Shown here piece by piece: positions 15,329-23,161 of a stretch of DNA of 64,000 bases. Position numbers and translations under genes: made by a program. The stretch is from Thermoflexus hugenholtzii JAD2 (GTDB lineage: Bacteria; Chloroflexota; Anaerolineae; Thermoflexales; Thermoflexaceae): positions 315,977 to 379,976 of the forward strand of contig NZ_FYEK01000003.1 of the NCBI RefSeq assembly GCF_900187885.1, in the 5' to 3' direction. Every line of letters begins with the position of its first letter. The first letter of the stretch is position 1. A model generated the notes under the pieces. It did no database searches. It was not told where the DNA came from and saw nothing but the letters and a program-made list of their open reading frames with translations.

Positions 15329-16746
15329 TGGCCGAGGTGGCCCTCTGGTGGATCCGGCGGGATCTGCGTCTCCACGACGCCCCGGCCCTGCACGCTGCCC
15401 TGAGGGCCGCTGCCGCAGTGGTTCCCGTCTTCATCCTCGATCCCACCCTGACCCGAGCCCCGGGAGCGACCATCCGGCGGCGATTCCTGATCGGCGGATT
15501 GCGGGCGCTGGACGCGGCCCTGCACGCCCGCGGGGGCTGCCTGGTGGTTCGGGAGGGATCGCCCGCGGAGGTCTTAGAGGCCCTGATGGCCGAAACCGGC
15601 GCCTCGGCGATCTTCGCGGAGCGGGATCTCACCCCTTACGCCCGGCGTCGGGATGCGTTCGTGGCCCGTTCGCTTCCCCTGCGCCTGGTGGGCCATCCGA
15701 CCATCCATCCTCCTGAGTCCTTGGTCCGCGCCGACGGGGGCGCCTATCGGGTGTTCGGGGCCTTCCGTCGCGTCTGGGAAGCACTCCCCCTTCCCGCGCC
15801 CCTGCCTCCGCCGGAGCGGTCCTTGGCCACACCCACCGGATTGTTCTCCCTCCTCCACGTCGAGGGATGGGAAACGAGGATGATCGCGCAAGAGGAGGAG
15901 TTCCCTCCGGGAGAGGCCGAGGCGCTGCGGCGGCTGCGGGCCTTCACGGAAGGGCCCGAGGCGCCGATCTACCGCTATGCCCGGGAGCGGGATCGATTGG
16001 ACCGCGAGGGGACGGCCCGGCTCTCCCCTTACTTCCGGTTCGGGATGCTCTCGCCGCGCACCGCTGCGGCGGCCGCCATTGCGGCCATGGCGAACGCCCC
16101 CGATGCGGAGGGCCAGCGGAGCGCTCAGGCATGGCTGAGGGAGCTGATCTGGCGAGACTTCTTTTACGTGCTGTTCGCCCACGAGCCGGCGCTGCGCCGG
16201 CGGAGCCTGTTTCCCTTCGGCGAACGCATCCCATGGCGGTCGGATCCCGAGGGCTTTGCGGCCTGGGCCGAGGGGCGCACTGGCTATCCCCTGGTGGACG
16301 CCGGGATGCGTCAGCTGCAGGCGACCGGATGGATGCCCAATCGCGTGCGGATGGTGGCGGCCGCGTTCCTCGCCAAGCATCTGCTCATCGACTGGCGATG
16401 GGGAGAACGGTGGTTCATGACCCACCTTCTCGACGGCGACCCGGCCGTCAACGGGGGGAACTGGCAGTGGGCCGCGGGGGTGGGGGTGGACACCGCGCCT
16501 TACGTGCGCATCTTCCAGCCCGCGGCCCAATCCCGACGCAGCGACCCGCACGGCGCCTACATCCGGCGCTGGGTGCCGGAGCTGGCGGACGTCCCGGACG
16601 AATACGTGCACGCCCCATGGGAAATGCCTCCTGAGATCCAGCGGGCCGCAGGCTGTCGCGTTGGAGTCGATTATCCAGCGCCCTGGGTGCCGGAAAGGGC
16701 AGCGGCGCAGGCGCGGGTGATCTTCCGGGAGGCGCGACGACGATGA
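15328..16746 (+). CDS. phrB: Deoxyribodipyrimidine photolyase
   Basis: This is a 472-residue cryptochrome/photolyase-family enzyme. The N-terminal antenna-binding domain begins VALWWIRRDLRLHDAPAL. The C-terminal FAD domain shows LIWRDFFYVLFAHEP, TGYPLVDAGMRQLQATGWM, NRVRMVAAAFLAKHLLIDWR and the signature GNWQWAAGVGVDTAPYVRIF. This is the class I CPD photolyase pattern: light-driven repair of cyclobutane pyrimidine dimers. The ATG at 15328 follows GGTGGAGG; a GTG three bases earlier is possible. Membership in the carotenoid operon suggests the same light-controlled expression. Confidence 0.94.
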   Translation: MAEVALWWIRRDLRLHDAPALHAALRAAAAVVPVFILDPTLTRAPGATIRRRFLIGGLRALDAALHARGGCLVVREGSPAEVLEALMAETGASAIFAERDLTPYARRRDAFVARSLPLRLVGHPTIHPPESLVRADGGAYRVFGAFRRVWEALPLPAPLPPPERSLATPTGLFSLLHVEGWETRMIAQEEEFPPGEAEALRRLRAFTEGPEAPIYRYARERDRLDREGTARLSPYFRFGMLSPRTAAAAAIAAMANAPDAEGQRSAQAWLRELIWRDFFYVLFAHEPALRRRSLFPFGERIPWRSDPEGFAAWAEGRTGYPLVDAGMRQLQATGWMPNRVRMVAAAFLAKHLLIDWRWGERWFMTHLLDGDPAVNGGNWQWAAGVGVDTAPYVRIFQPAAQSRRSDPHGAYIRRWVPELADVPDEYVHAPWEMPPEIQRAAGCRVGVDYPAPWVPERAAAQARVIFREARRR

Positions 16747-18053
16747 AACCAATGAAAGAGAAGACCGATGGCCACGCGCCGCCCATCCCCTCAGTGGAAA
16801 GCCGGCTGCGCGCCCTCGCCGTGCGACTGCGCGGCGGCACGTGGCTGGATGCTTTAGAGGCGCTGCGCGCAGGGGCCGGGGACGTGTTCCGCTTGGAGAT
16901 GCCGGGCTTCCGAGCCGTGGTGGCCGCCGGCCCCGCCTCCATCCGCGCGGCCCTGGTGGAAGCGGTCTCCTCCCTGCGCTCCCGGGTGGATCCGGACCCG
17001 GTGGTGCGCCTGTTCCGGACCGGGATATTGGTGATGGACGGTGCGGAGCACGCCGCTCTACGTCGGATCGCCGCGCCCTTCTTCCGGCCGGCGGCGCTGG
17101 AGCGCTTCGCCCCCACGATCGTCCGCGCCGCCGACCGACAGATCGAAGCCTGGGCGGACGGAGCGCATGTGGAGATCATCGAGGCGATGCGGACGCTGGC
17201 CCTGGAGGTCCTCCTTGAAGCCCTGTTTGGAATCCCCGGGCCGACGGAGGCGCCGCGGCTGCTCCCGCTGCTGCGGGCCGCCCAGGCGTATATCTCCCCG
17301 GGCCCCTGGCTCCTCCATCCCGCCCTCTCCCGACCCGGCCTGAAAGGGCCCCTTCAGGAGCTGGAACAGGTGCTCCGGGATCATATCCGTGAGCGCCGAG
17401 CATGCCCGATGGGGGGAACCCTCCTGGACGCCTGGATCGAGGCCTTCGGGGGCGATGAAGAGCGAGTGCGGGATCAAATGCTCACCATGCTGATCGCCGG
17501 TCACGACACGGTGGCCGCCTGGCTGGCGTGGACAATGATCCTCCTGGCCGCCCATCCGGAGGTTCAGGAGCGAGCCCGAGCAGCCGTGGACGCGCGGCTG
17601 GGCTGGGGAACGCCAAGCCCGGAGGCCCTGCGCGGCCTGGAGGAGCTGGAGGGGATCGGCTGGGAAGCCCTGCGCCTGTATCCGCCGATCCCCGTTCTCA
17701 ACCGGCGGGCGACGGCCTCCTGCACGCTGGAGGGATGGACGATCCCCGCCGGAGTTCGAGTGATGGTCTCGCTCTACACGCTCCATCGCCACCCGGGCCT
17801 GTGGGCGGAACCTCACGCCTTCCGCCCCGAGCGGTTCCGAGGGGAAGGGATGGGGCTGCGGTTTCTGCCTTTCGGGGCGGGGCCGCATACCTGCATCGGC
17901 GCACCGCTGGCGCGGCTGGAGTGGAAACTGGCCGTGGCGCGGATGCTCCAGCGGGCGGCCTTTGAGCCGGCGTTCTCCACCCCGCGGCCGCGGATGGGGG
18001 CCACGCTGGAGCCCGCGCCCGGCCTCCTCGTGCGGATCCGACGGAGGTGGTAA
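16743..18053 (+). CDS. Cytochrome P450, CYP175-like carotenoid hydroxylase
   Basis: This 436-residue soluble P450 has all the family landmarks: an I-helix AGHDT at about residue 250, the K-helix WEALRLYPPIP (ExxR), the FRPERF segment and the heme loop FGAGPHTCIGAPLA with the axial cysteine at residue 384. The position beside phytoene synthase, photolyase and lycopene cyclase genes matches Thermus, where CYP175A1 hydroxylates beta-carotene to zeaxanthin. The same reaction is the likeliest role here. A redox partner is not encoded nearby. The start overlaps the photolyase stop (ATGA). Confidence 0.85.
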   Translation: MKPMKEKTDGHAPPIPSVESRLRALAVRLRGGTWLDALEALRAGAGDVFRLEMPGFRAVVAAGPASIRAALVEAVSSLRSRVDPDPVVRLFRTGILVMDGAEHAALRRIAAPFFRPAALERFAPTIVRAADRQIEAWADGAHVEIIEAMRTLALEVLLEALFGIPGPTEAPRLLPLLRAAQAYISPGPWLLHPALSRPGLKGPLQELEQVLRDHIRERRACPMGGTLLDAWIEAFGGDEERVRDQMLTMLIAGHDTVAAWLAWTMILLAAHPEVQERARAAVDARLGWGTPSPEALRGLEELEGIGWEALRLYPPIPVLNRRATASCTLEGWTIPAGVRVMVSLYTLHRHPGLWAEPHAFRPERFRGEGMGLRFLPFGAGPHTCIGAPLARLEWKLAVARMLQRAAFEPAFSTPRPRMGATLEPAPGLLVRIRRRW

Positions 18054-19124
18054 GTGAGCGGGCGTTCCCTCCGCGATCTCCCGATCCCTGAGCTGGCGGC
18101 GGTCCTCCTCTCATGGTGGGCCTTCGCCCGGGCGAGCCGCCTGCCGCGACTGGCCCTTCCGCCTCCACAGGAACTTCTGCCCGCCCTCTCCATCATCGTG
18201 CCGGCGCGCAACGAGGCCCGGAACCTGCGCCGACTGCTGCCCTCCCTGTGCGGCCTGCGCTACCCGGGCCCCTTGGAGATCCTGGTGGTGGACGATGAGT
18301 CAGAGGACGAGACGGCAGAAGTGGCCGTGGCCTTTGAGGCGACCGTGCTCCGCGCAGGCCCACGCCCGCCGGGCTGGCTGGGGAAGCCCTTCGCCGCCCA
18401 CCGGGGCGCGGAGGCTGCATCCGGGGAATGGTTGCTTTTCACCGATGCCGACACCTGGCACGCTCCCGACAGCGCCGCGAGGGCCGTGGCCTGGGCGCTT
18501 CAGCATCAGGTGGATGCCCTGACCCTCTTCCCCGATCTGGAGACCGAACGCATCTGGGAGGCAGCCGCCCTCGCCGTGGCCTTCGCCGGGCTCTTCGCCG
18601 GCCTGCGCCGCTTCGACGGGCTGATCAACGGCCAGTATCTCCTGATCCCCCGCGCCGTCTACTTCGCCAGCGGAGGGTTCGCCGCGGTGCGGGACCGGAT
18701 GCTGGAGGATCTGGCTTTCGGGCAACGGCTGCGAGCCCTCGGCTATCGCATCGCCCTGGTGGACGGACGCGATGTCGTGCGGGTGCGAACGGATGGAGAT
18801 CTTCGGGCATGGATCCACCGGATGGGGCGCTGGGCCGCGGGGGTGATGGAAGCACAGGCCATGCGCCCGTGGGTCCCGGTGTTGCTGACCGCAGGGATGG
18901 CCTTCCCGCTGGGCGAGGTGAGGCGAGGGCGTCTGGGAGCACGCCTCCTCCGCTGGGCATTGGCCGGGCTGGGGGCCTATCCCTGGGCGCAACGATGGGG
19001 ATGGCCGGCCGCGGCCGGGCTGGCCCCGTTGGGAGCAGCCCTCCTCGCGGGGAGCGCCCTCTGGGGGCTGGCTCGCCGCTGGAGCGGGCATGGGATCCCG
19101 TGGAAAGGCCGAAGGGTTCGTTGA
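18054..19124 (+). CDS. GT2 glycosyltransferase, probable carotenoid glycosyltransferase
   Basis: This 356-residue protein has a GT-A catalytic domain with LSIIVPARNEARNLRRLLPS, VVDDESEDETAEVA, LLFTDADTWHAPD and MLEDLAFGQRLRALGYRIAL, followed by C-terminal hydrophobic helices and the ending IPWKGRRV. This layout is shared with CrtQ-type carotenoid glycosyltransferases. It starts with GTG directly after the P450 stop, behind GGAGGTGG. The expected role is to transfer a sugar onto the hydroxyl made by the P450, at the membrane. The sugar and acceptor are inferred from context. Confidence 0.75.
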   Translation: MSGRSLRDLPIPELAAVLLSWWAFARASRLPRLALPPPQELLPALSIIVPARNEARNLRRLLPSLCGLRYPGPLEILVVDDESEDETAEVAVAFEATVLRAGPRPPGWLGKPFAAHRGAEAASGEWLLFTDADTWHAPDSAARAVAWALQHQVDALTLFPDLETERIWEAAALAVAFAGLFAGLRRFDGLINGQYLLIPRAVYFASGGFAAVRDRMLEDLAFGQRLRALGYRIALVDGRDVVRVRTDGDLRAWIHRMGRWAAGVMEAQAMRPWVPVLLTAGMAFPLGEVRRGRLGARLLRWALAGLGAYPWAQRWGWPAAAGLAPLGAALLAGSALWGLARRWSGHGIPWKGRRVR

Positions 19125-19149
19125 AGTTCGAGGAATCGCGGAGACCACG

Positions 19150-19905
19150 ATGACCTACCTGGGATTTCTCGCTCTGTTTTTAGGGATCCCGATTCTCGTC
19201 CTGGGAGCCCTTGCGCGCCGGCGTCCGACAGAGCGGCGAGCATGGACGGCTATGGCGGCCCTTAGCCTCATCGCCCTCCTCTACACCACACCATGGGACA
19301 ATCACCTGGTGGCCATGGGGGTTTGGGGCTACGACCCGCAGCGGGTCCTGGGGATCACCCTGGGCTGGGTGCCGCTGGAGGAATATCTGTTCTTCGTGCT
19401 CCAGCCGCTCCTGGTAGGCCTGTGGGCGATGGCAGAAGGCCCCAAGCCGCCCCCGCCGGAAACGACAGGCGGGAAGGGCCGATGGGGTCTCCTCATCGCC
19501 CTGGCTGCCCTGGAGATCGGGGCCCTTGGAGTCTGGATCAGCGGCCTGCAGGAAGGGGCCTACCTCAGCCGGATCCTGGCGTGGGGGCTGCCGCCGCTGG
19601 CCCTCCAGGTGGCGGTGGGCGGGGACCGACTGTGGGCGGCGCGAGAGGTGCTAGCCCGCCGCTGGGCCGGACCCACCTTGTGGCTGTGGCTGGCCGATGG
19701 GATCGCGATCCGGGCCGGCATCTGGTTCATCCGGCCTGAATTCACCGTCGGCCTGGGACTCGCTGGGCTCCCCCTGGAGGAAATGGTCTTCTTCGCCCTG
19801 ACCAACCTCCTGGTGGCCAACGGCTGGACGCTGGCACTCGATCCTGTGGTGGAGCGGCGGATCCGCCAGGCGGAGTTCCGCCCTCTGCGCATTCCCTCGG
19901 ATTAG
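19150..19905 (+). CDS. crtYcd: Lycopene cyclase, fused CrtYc-CrtYd type
   Basis: This is a 251-residue membrane protein with two homologous halves. The first has PWDNHLVAMGVWGYD and GWVPLEEYLFFVLQP; the second has IWFIRPEFTVGLGLAGLPLEEMVFFALTNLL. The repeated PxEE-xxFF motif defines the heterodimeric CrtYc/CrtYd lycopene cyclases, here fused in one chain as in some actinobacteria, archaea and Thermus. It closes the ends of lycopene to beta rings, providing the substrate for the P450. The ATG at 19150 is 25 bases after the glycosyltransferase stop. Confidence 0.9.
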   Translation: MTYLGFLALFLGIPILVLGALARRRPTERRAWTAMAALSLIALLYTTPWDNHLVAMGVWGYDPQRVLGITLGWVPLEEYLFFVLQPLLVGLWAMAEGPKPPPPETTGGKGRWGLLIALAALEIGALGVWISGLQEGAYLSRILAWGLPPLALQVAVGGDRLWAAREVLARRWAGPTLWLWLADGIAIRAGIWFIRPEFTVGLGLAGLPLEEMVFFALTNLLVANGWTLALDPVVERRIRQAEFRPLRIPSD

Positions 19906-19919
19906 AAGGGGCCGAAGAG

Positions 19920-20495
19920 ATGGAGCTCGGGCTTCGGATCGGACTGTGGACCCTGATCGCCGGGGGGATGGGCGCCCTTCCCCTGGCGTGGGCCATCGGA
20001 CGGTGGGGGATGGGCGTGGAGATCCGATCCTTCGGCGACGGGAACCCAGGGGCGATGAACGTGCTGCGGGCCGGAGGATGGAGGTGGTTTCTGCCCGCGC
20101 TGCTGCTGGAGTTCCTCAAAGGCGCGGCGCCCATCGCGCTGGCCCGGTGGATCGGGGGCCTCTCCGGATGGGCCCTGGTCCCCCCTGCCCTGGCCGCGCC
20201 CCTGGGCCACGCCTTCACCCCCTGGTTGCGGTTCCGGGGCGGAAAGGCGCTGGCCGTCACCTTCGGCGTCTGGTGCGGCCTCACCGAATGGCGGGTCCCT
20301 ATGCTGTTGGGAGGCCTGTTCGCTGTGACACTGCGGCTCTTCCGCGCAGAAGGGCAAGCGGTGCGCGCAGGGATGCTCGCCCTGAACCTCCTGCTCGGAG
20401 GCGCTGCCCTTGCCGGATTCGCTGACATCAGCCTCTGGGCGGTCGCTCTCGGCCACACGCTGCTCCTGTTCTGGACCCATCGGAGGTCATCATGA
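19920..20495 (+). CDS. PlsY-family acyltransferase (divergent)
   Basis: This 191-residue multi-pass membrane protein has the three PlsY motifs in altered form: GDGNPGAMNVLRAGG (usual GSGNPGxTNxxR), LEFLKGAAP and APLGHAFTPWLRFRGGKALAVTFG (usual GGKGVAT). PlsY moves an acyl group from acyl-phosphate to glycerol-3-phosphate. In this operon, after a carotenoid glycosyltransferase and cyclase, a divergent copy could instead acylate a carotenoid glycoside; that is inference. It follows lycopene cyclase by 14 bases. Confidence 0.75.
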   Translation: MELGLRIGLWTLIAGGMGALPLAWAIGRWGMGVEIRSFGDGNPGAMNVLRAGGWRWFLPALLLEFLKGAAPIALARWIGGLSGWALVPPALAAPLGHAFTPWLRFRGGKALAVTFGVWCGLTEWRVPMLLGGLFAVTLRLFRAEGQAVRAGMLALNLLLGGAALAGFADISLWAVALGHTLLLFWTHRRSS

Positions 20496-20506
20496 GGAGG
20501 GAGATC

Positions 20507-21127
20507 ATGGAGATCGTGATCTTCGGAGCCACAGGCGGCATCGGGCGCGCGCTGGCGCAGGCCCTGCAGGGTCGGGGCCGGCTCTGGCTCACCGGGCGCA
20601 ACGAGGCCGCTCTCTTCGAGCTGGCCGAGACCCTGGGGGCCGAGGCGGAGGCGATGGATCTCTCCGACGAGACCGCCGTTCAGGCTTTCCTGGCGGAGAT
20701 CGGCCCGGTGGATCGGCTGTTTTACGCCGCCGGGGCCGTCTTCCCCGCCCCCCTCGCGCGGACCGATCGCGAGGCGTGGGAGCGGACGTTCACGGCCAAC
20801 CTGTGGGGCGCCTTCCTCGCCATGAAACACGCCCGATGGGGAGCGGGCGCGCGGGGAGTGTTCCTCGGCGCTTACCCCCAGCGGATCGCCCTTCCGGGCC
20901 TGGGGGCCTATGCGGCCTCGAAGTGGGCCCTGGAGGGCTTGCTCACGGTCGCGCGTCGGGAGCTGCGTGGGGTGCGTCTGATGCTGGTCCGCCTGCCAGC
21001 GGTGGCCACCGGCATCTGGGCGCCTTTCGGCGGTCCCCCGAAGGGCGCCATGGACCCTGAGGAGGCCGCCCGGCGCATTCTGGAGGCCGTGGAGGCGGAG
21101 GCGCCTCCAGATATCCTGGAGCTTTGA
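20507..21127 (+). CDS. Short-chain dehydrogenase/reductase
   Basis: This 206-residue Rossmann-fold protein has IFGATGGIGRALAQAL (NAD(P) binding), LFYAAGAVFPAPL, and the catalytic pair YAASKWALEG (Y-x-x-x-K). The upstream serine appears replaced by the LGAYPQR segment, so catalysis may be altered. The ATG at 20507 with AGGAGG six bases before it is preferred over an ATG at 20492 that overlaps the previous stop. The substrate is unknown; oxidation of a carotenoid hydroxyl or sugar is possible from context. Confidence 0.75.
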   Translation: MEIVIFGATGGIGRALAQALQGRGRLWLTGRNEAALFELAETLGAEAEAMDLSDETAVQAFLAEIGPVDRLFYAAGAVFPAPLARTDREAWERTFTANLWGAFLAMKHARWGAGARGVFLGAYPQRIALPGLGAYAASKWALEGLLTVARRELRGVRLMLVRLPAVATGIWAPFGGPPKGAMDPEEAARRILEAVEAEAPPDILEL

Positions 21128-21139
21128 GAGGAGGAAGCA

Positions 21140-22105
21140 ATGGGCTTCCCTCGCCCGCGCGTGGTCGTCAGCGCCTGCCTGGGATTCGCCGCCTGTCGGT
21201 ATGATGGGAGCCTCATCCCCCACCGCGTGGTGGAGGCCATGGGGCGTTATGTGGAGTTCATCCCGGTCTGTCCGGAGGTGGAGATCGGCCTGGGGACGCC
21301 CCGGCCGCCGGTGCGGCTGGTGCAGGAAAAGGGGACCGTGCGCCTGATGCAGCCGGACACCGGAAAGGATCTCACCGAGGCCATGCAACGCTTTGCCCGG
21401 GCCTTCCTGGACCGCCTGCCTCCGGTGGACGGCTTCCTCCTCAAGAACCGCTCCCCCTCATGCGCCGTCAAGGACGCCATGGTCTACACGGCGGATGGAA
21501 TGCGGGGACCCGGCCTGCGGGCCGGGCTGTTCGCCGAGGCGGTGCTGGAGCGGTTCGGAGATCTGCCGGTGGAGGACGAAGGGCGTCTCACCAACCGCAG
21601 CATCCGGGAGCACTTCTTCACGGCCATCTTCGCCCTCGCGGCGCTGCGAGAGACCCTGGAAGAGGGCAGGATGAAAGACCTCGTGGCCTTTCACACCCGC
21701 TACAAGCTGCTGCTGATGGCTTACAGCCCCCGGCGGCTTGGGGAGCTGGGGCGGATCGTCGCGAACCCGGAGCGGGCGCCCCTGGAGACCGTGCGCGCCC
21801 GCTACGCGGCCGCCTTCCGCGCCGCCCTGCGCCACCCGCCCCACCGGCCCGTGGTGGTCAATGCCCTCCTGCACGCCTTCGGGTATTTCTCCGATCGCCT
21901 GAGCCGGGCGGAGAAGGCCCACTTCCTGGAGACCGTGGCCGCCTACCGGGCGCGGCGGCTGCCTCTGAGCACGCCCCTGGCCTTGCTGCGCTCATGGACC
22001 GCCCGCTTCGATGAGCCGTATCTTCGCCAGCAGGCTTTCCTCCTCCCCTTCCCCGAGGAGCTGATCTCCCTGGAGGATTCGGGGCGCGGCGAGGGCTGGG
22101 TGTGA
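21140..22105 (+). CDS. DUF523 and DUF1722 domain protein (YbgA-type)
   Basis: This is a 321-residue two-domain protein. DUF523 (residues about 5-150) shows VVSACLGFAACRYDGS, PVCPEVEIGLGTPRPPVRLV and FLLKNRSPSCAVKDAMVY, with conserved cysteines. DUF1722 (about 190-305) shows LVAFHTRYKLLLMAYSPRRLGELGRIV and YFSDRLSRAEKAHF. This combination is repeatedly found beside photolyase genes (as in E. coli ybgA-phr), and here too it ends the photolyase operon. Its biochemical function is not established. An RBS (GAGAGGAGG) precedes the ATG. Confidence 0.88.
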   Translation: MGFPRPRVVVSACLGFAACRYDGSLIPHRVVEAMGRYVEFIPVCPEVEIGLGTPRPPVRLVQEKGTVRLMQPDTGKDLTEAMQRFARAFLDRLPPVDGFLLKNRSPSCAVKDAMVYTADGMRGPGLRAGLFAEAVLERFGDLPVEDEGRLTNRSIREHFFTAIFALAALRETLEEGRMKDLVAFHTRYKLLLMAYSPRRLGELGRIVANPERAPLETVRARYAAAFRAALRHPPHRPVVVNALLHAFGYFSDRLSRAEKAHFLETVAAYRARRLPLSTPLALLRSWTARFDEPYLRQQAFLLPFPEELISLEDSGRGEGWV

Positions 22106-22140
22106 GCAGAGGATCGCGGCTGTAGCCGCTCATACAAAAA

Positions 22141-22214
22141 GGCGGTTTCTGTAGGAGGGGCCTCGGCCCCGAACCTCCGCCTTCGATGGCGCAAGGGTCG
22201 CAGCGAAAGCCGCC
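22141..22214. repeat. Multi-branched palindromic repeat element
   Basis: An outer stem (GGCGGTTTC at 22141-22149 against GAAAGCCGCC at 22205-22214, with one bulge) encloses a hairpin GGAGGGGCC-TC-GGCCCC...CCTCC (22154-22178) and a second hairpin CGCC-ttcgat-GGCG. It sits between two convergent genes and resembles the element at 32470-32525. It could be a REP-like dispersed element and may also stop transcription from both sides. Confidence 0.5.
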
Positions 22215-22243
22215 CCGATAACTCCGAACACCTGACTCCCGAC

Positions 22244-23161
22244 TCAGTCCTGGGCCACCTGAAAGCGGCCGTTCTCAAAGACCACCTTCTGGATGATCCG
22301 CTGGTCGACCAGCGGCGTCTCGGGGCGGGCGCACACCACGATCCGCACTCGATCCTTCAACGGCGTCACCACCACCTTGCGGGCCAGGATCTCCTGAACC
22401 TGGAAGATCCCCGCCGAGTTGCTCAGGTAGACCGCGATCTCGATGGGCAGATCCCCTCCGTCCCGGATCTCCACCGCATCCACAGCCAATGCGGACACCG
22501 AGTGGATGTCCACTTTCCCCAGATCAAAGGCTGCCCGCCCCCGCCCCTTGGTCATGTCTGTGCCGTCGGCGATGGCCACTACCGCGGCCTCCACCGTCAG
22601 CGGTGGGGGCGATCCATCGTGGCTGGCGATACACGAGAGGATGAATCCGGTGATCAGCTGCTCCTGCTCGGGATCCGGGTAGATCTCCGGCAGCCAGCGA
22701 GGGAGCAACTGAGCGGCCAGGAACACTCCATATTCGATGTGTCCTGCCCGATGCACCATGTTCCCGATGTCATGTAGCATCTCCGCCGCCATCACCACCA
22801 GGAAGGCGTCGTCCAGCTCCCCCGCCCCTGACGTCACCACGTCCATGGGAACTTGGTGACGCACCAGCAGCTGCATCATCTGCATCGCCGCAGCAGTAGC
22901 CACCCGCGCGTGGACCGGCCCGTGGTCGTTGTAGTTGAGCTTGTAAACGGCCATGTAGTTCGAAAGATCCCAGCACGCCGAGGCCCGCGGATCCCGGACG
23001 ATGCGCTCATAGAGGTGAGCGGCCCGCGGATAATCCGCCAGGATCCGGCGGATGGTGGCGTCGGCCTGCTCCGCCAGCTGCTGATAATCCGGGGCGATCT
23101 CGATGACCACCCCGTGATCCCGATAGGAGATGCGACGCCGCGGCATCCGTACCTTGCTCAT
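22244..23161 (-). CDS. HD-domain phosphohydrolase-like protein
   Basis: This 305-residue protein has the HD metal-binding pattern spread over HARVATAAAMQ, AAEMLHDIGNMVHRAGHIEYG and IASHDGSPPPLTVEAAVVAIADGTDM. The C-terminal third (after about residue 215) is a separate beta-rich region (VVVTPLKDRVRIVVCARPETP). The family contains phosphohydrolases and nucleotidases; the substrate is unknown. The ATG at 23161 overlaps the mutS stop (ATGA) and has AAGGAGG before it, so it is coupled to mutS. Confidence 0.8.
   Translation of the reverse strand: MSKVRMPRRRISYRDHGVVIEIAPDYQQLAEQADATIRRILADYPRAAHLYERIVRDPRASACWDLSNYMAVYKLNYNDHGPVHARVATAAAMQMMQLLVRHQVPMDVVTSGAGELDDAFLVVMAAEMLHDIGNMVHRAGHIEYGVFLAAQLLPRWLPEIYPDPEQEQLITGFILSCIASHDGSPPPLTVEAAVVAIADGTDMTKGRGRAAFDLGKVDIHSVSALAVDAVEIRDGGDLPIEIAVYLSNSAGIFQVQEILARKVVVTPLKDRVRIVVCARPETPLVDQRIIQKVVFENGRFQVAQD

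Noticed and set aside
20492-20506. Upstream ATG for the SDR gene
   Set aside because: The ATG at 20507 has AGGAGG at ideal spacing and begins directly at the first strand of the Rossmann fold.
22106-22243. A small RNA gene or tRNA in this gap, because of the cloverleaf-like folding
   Set aside because: No tRNA-conserved bases or CCA end, and a related structure occurs at 32470; a palindromic repeat explains it better.
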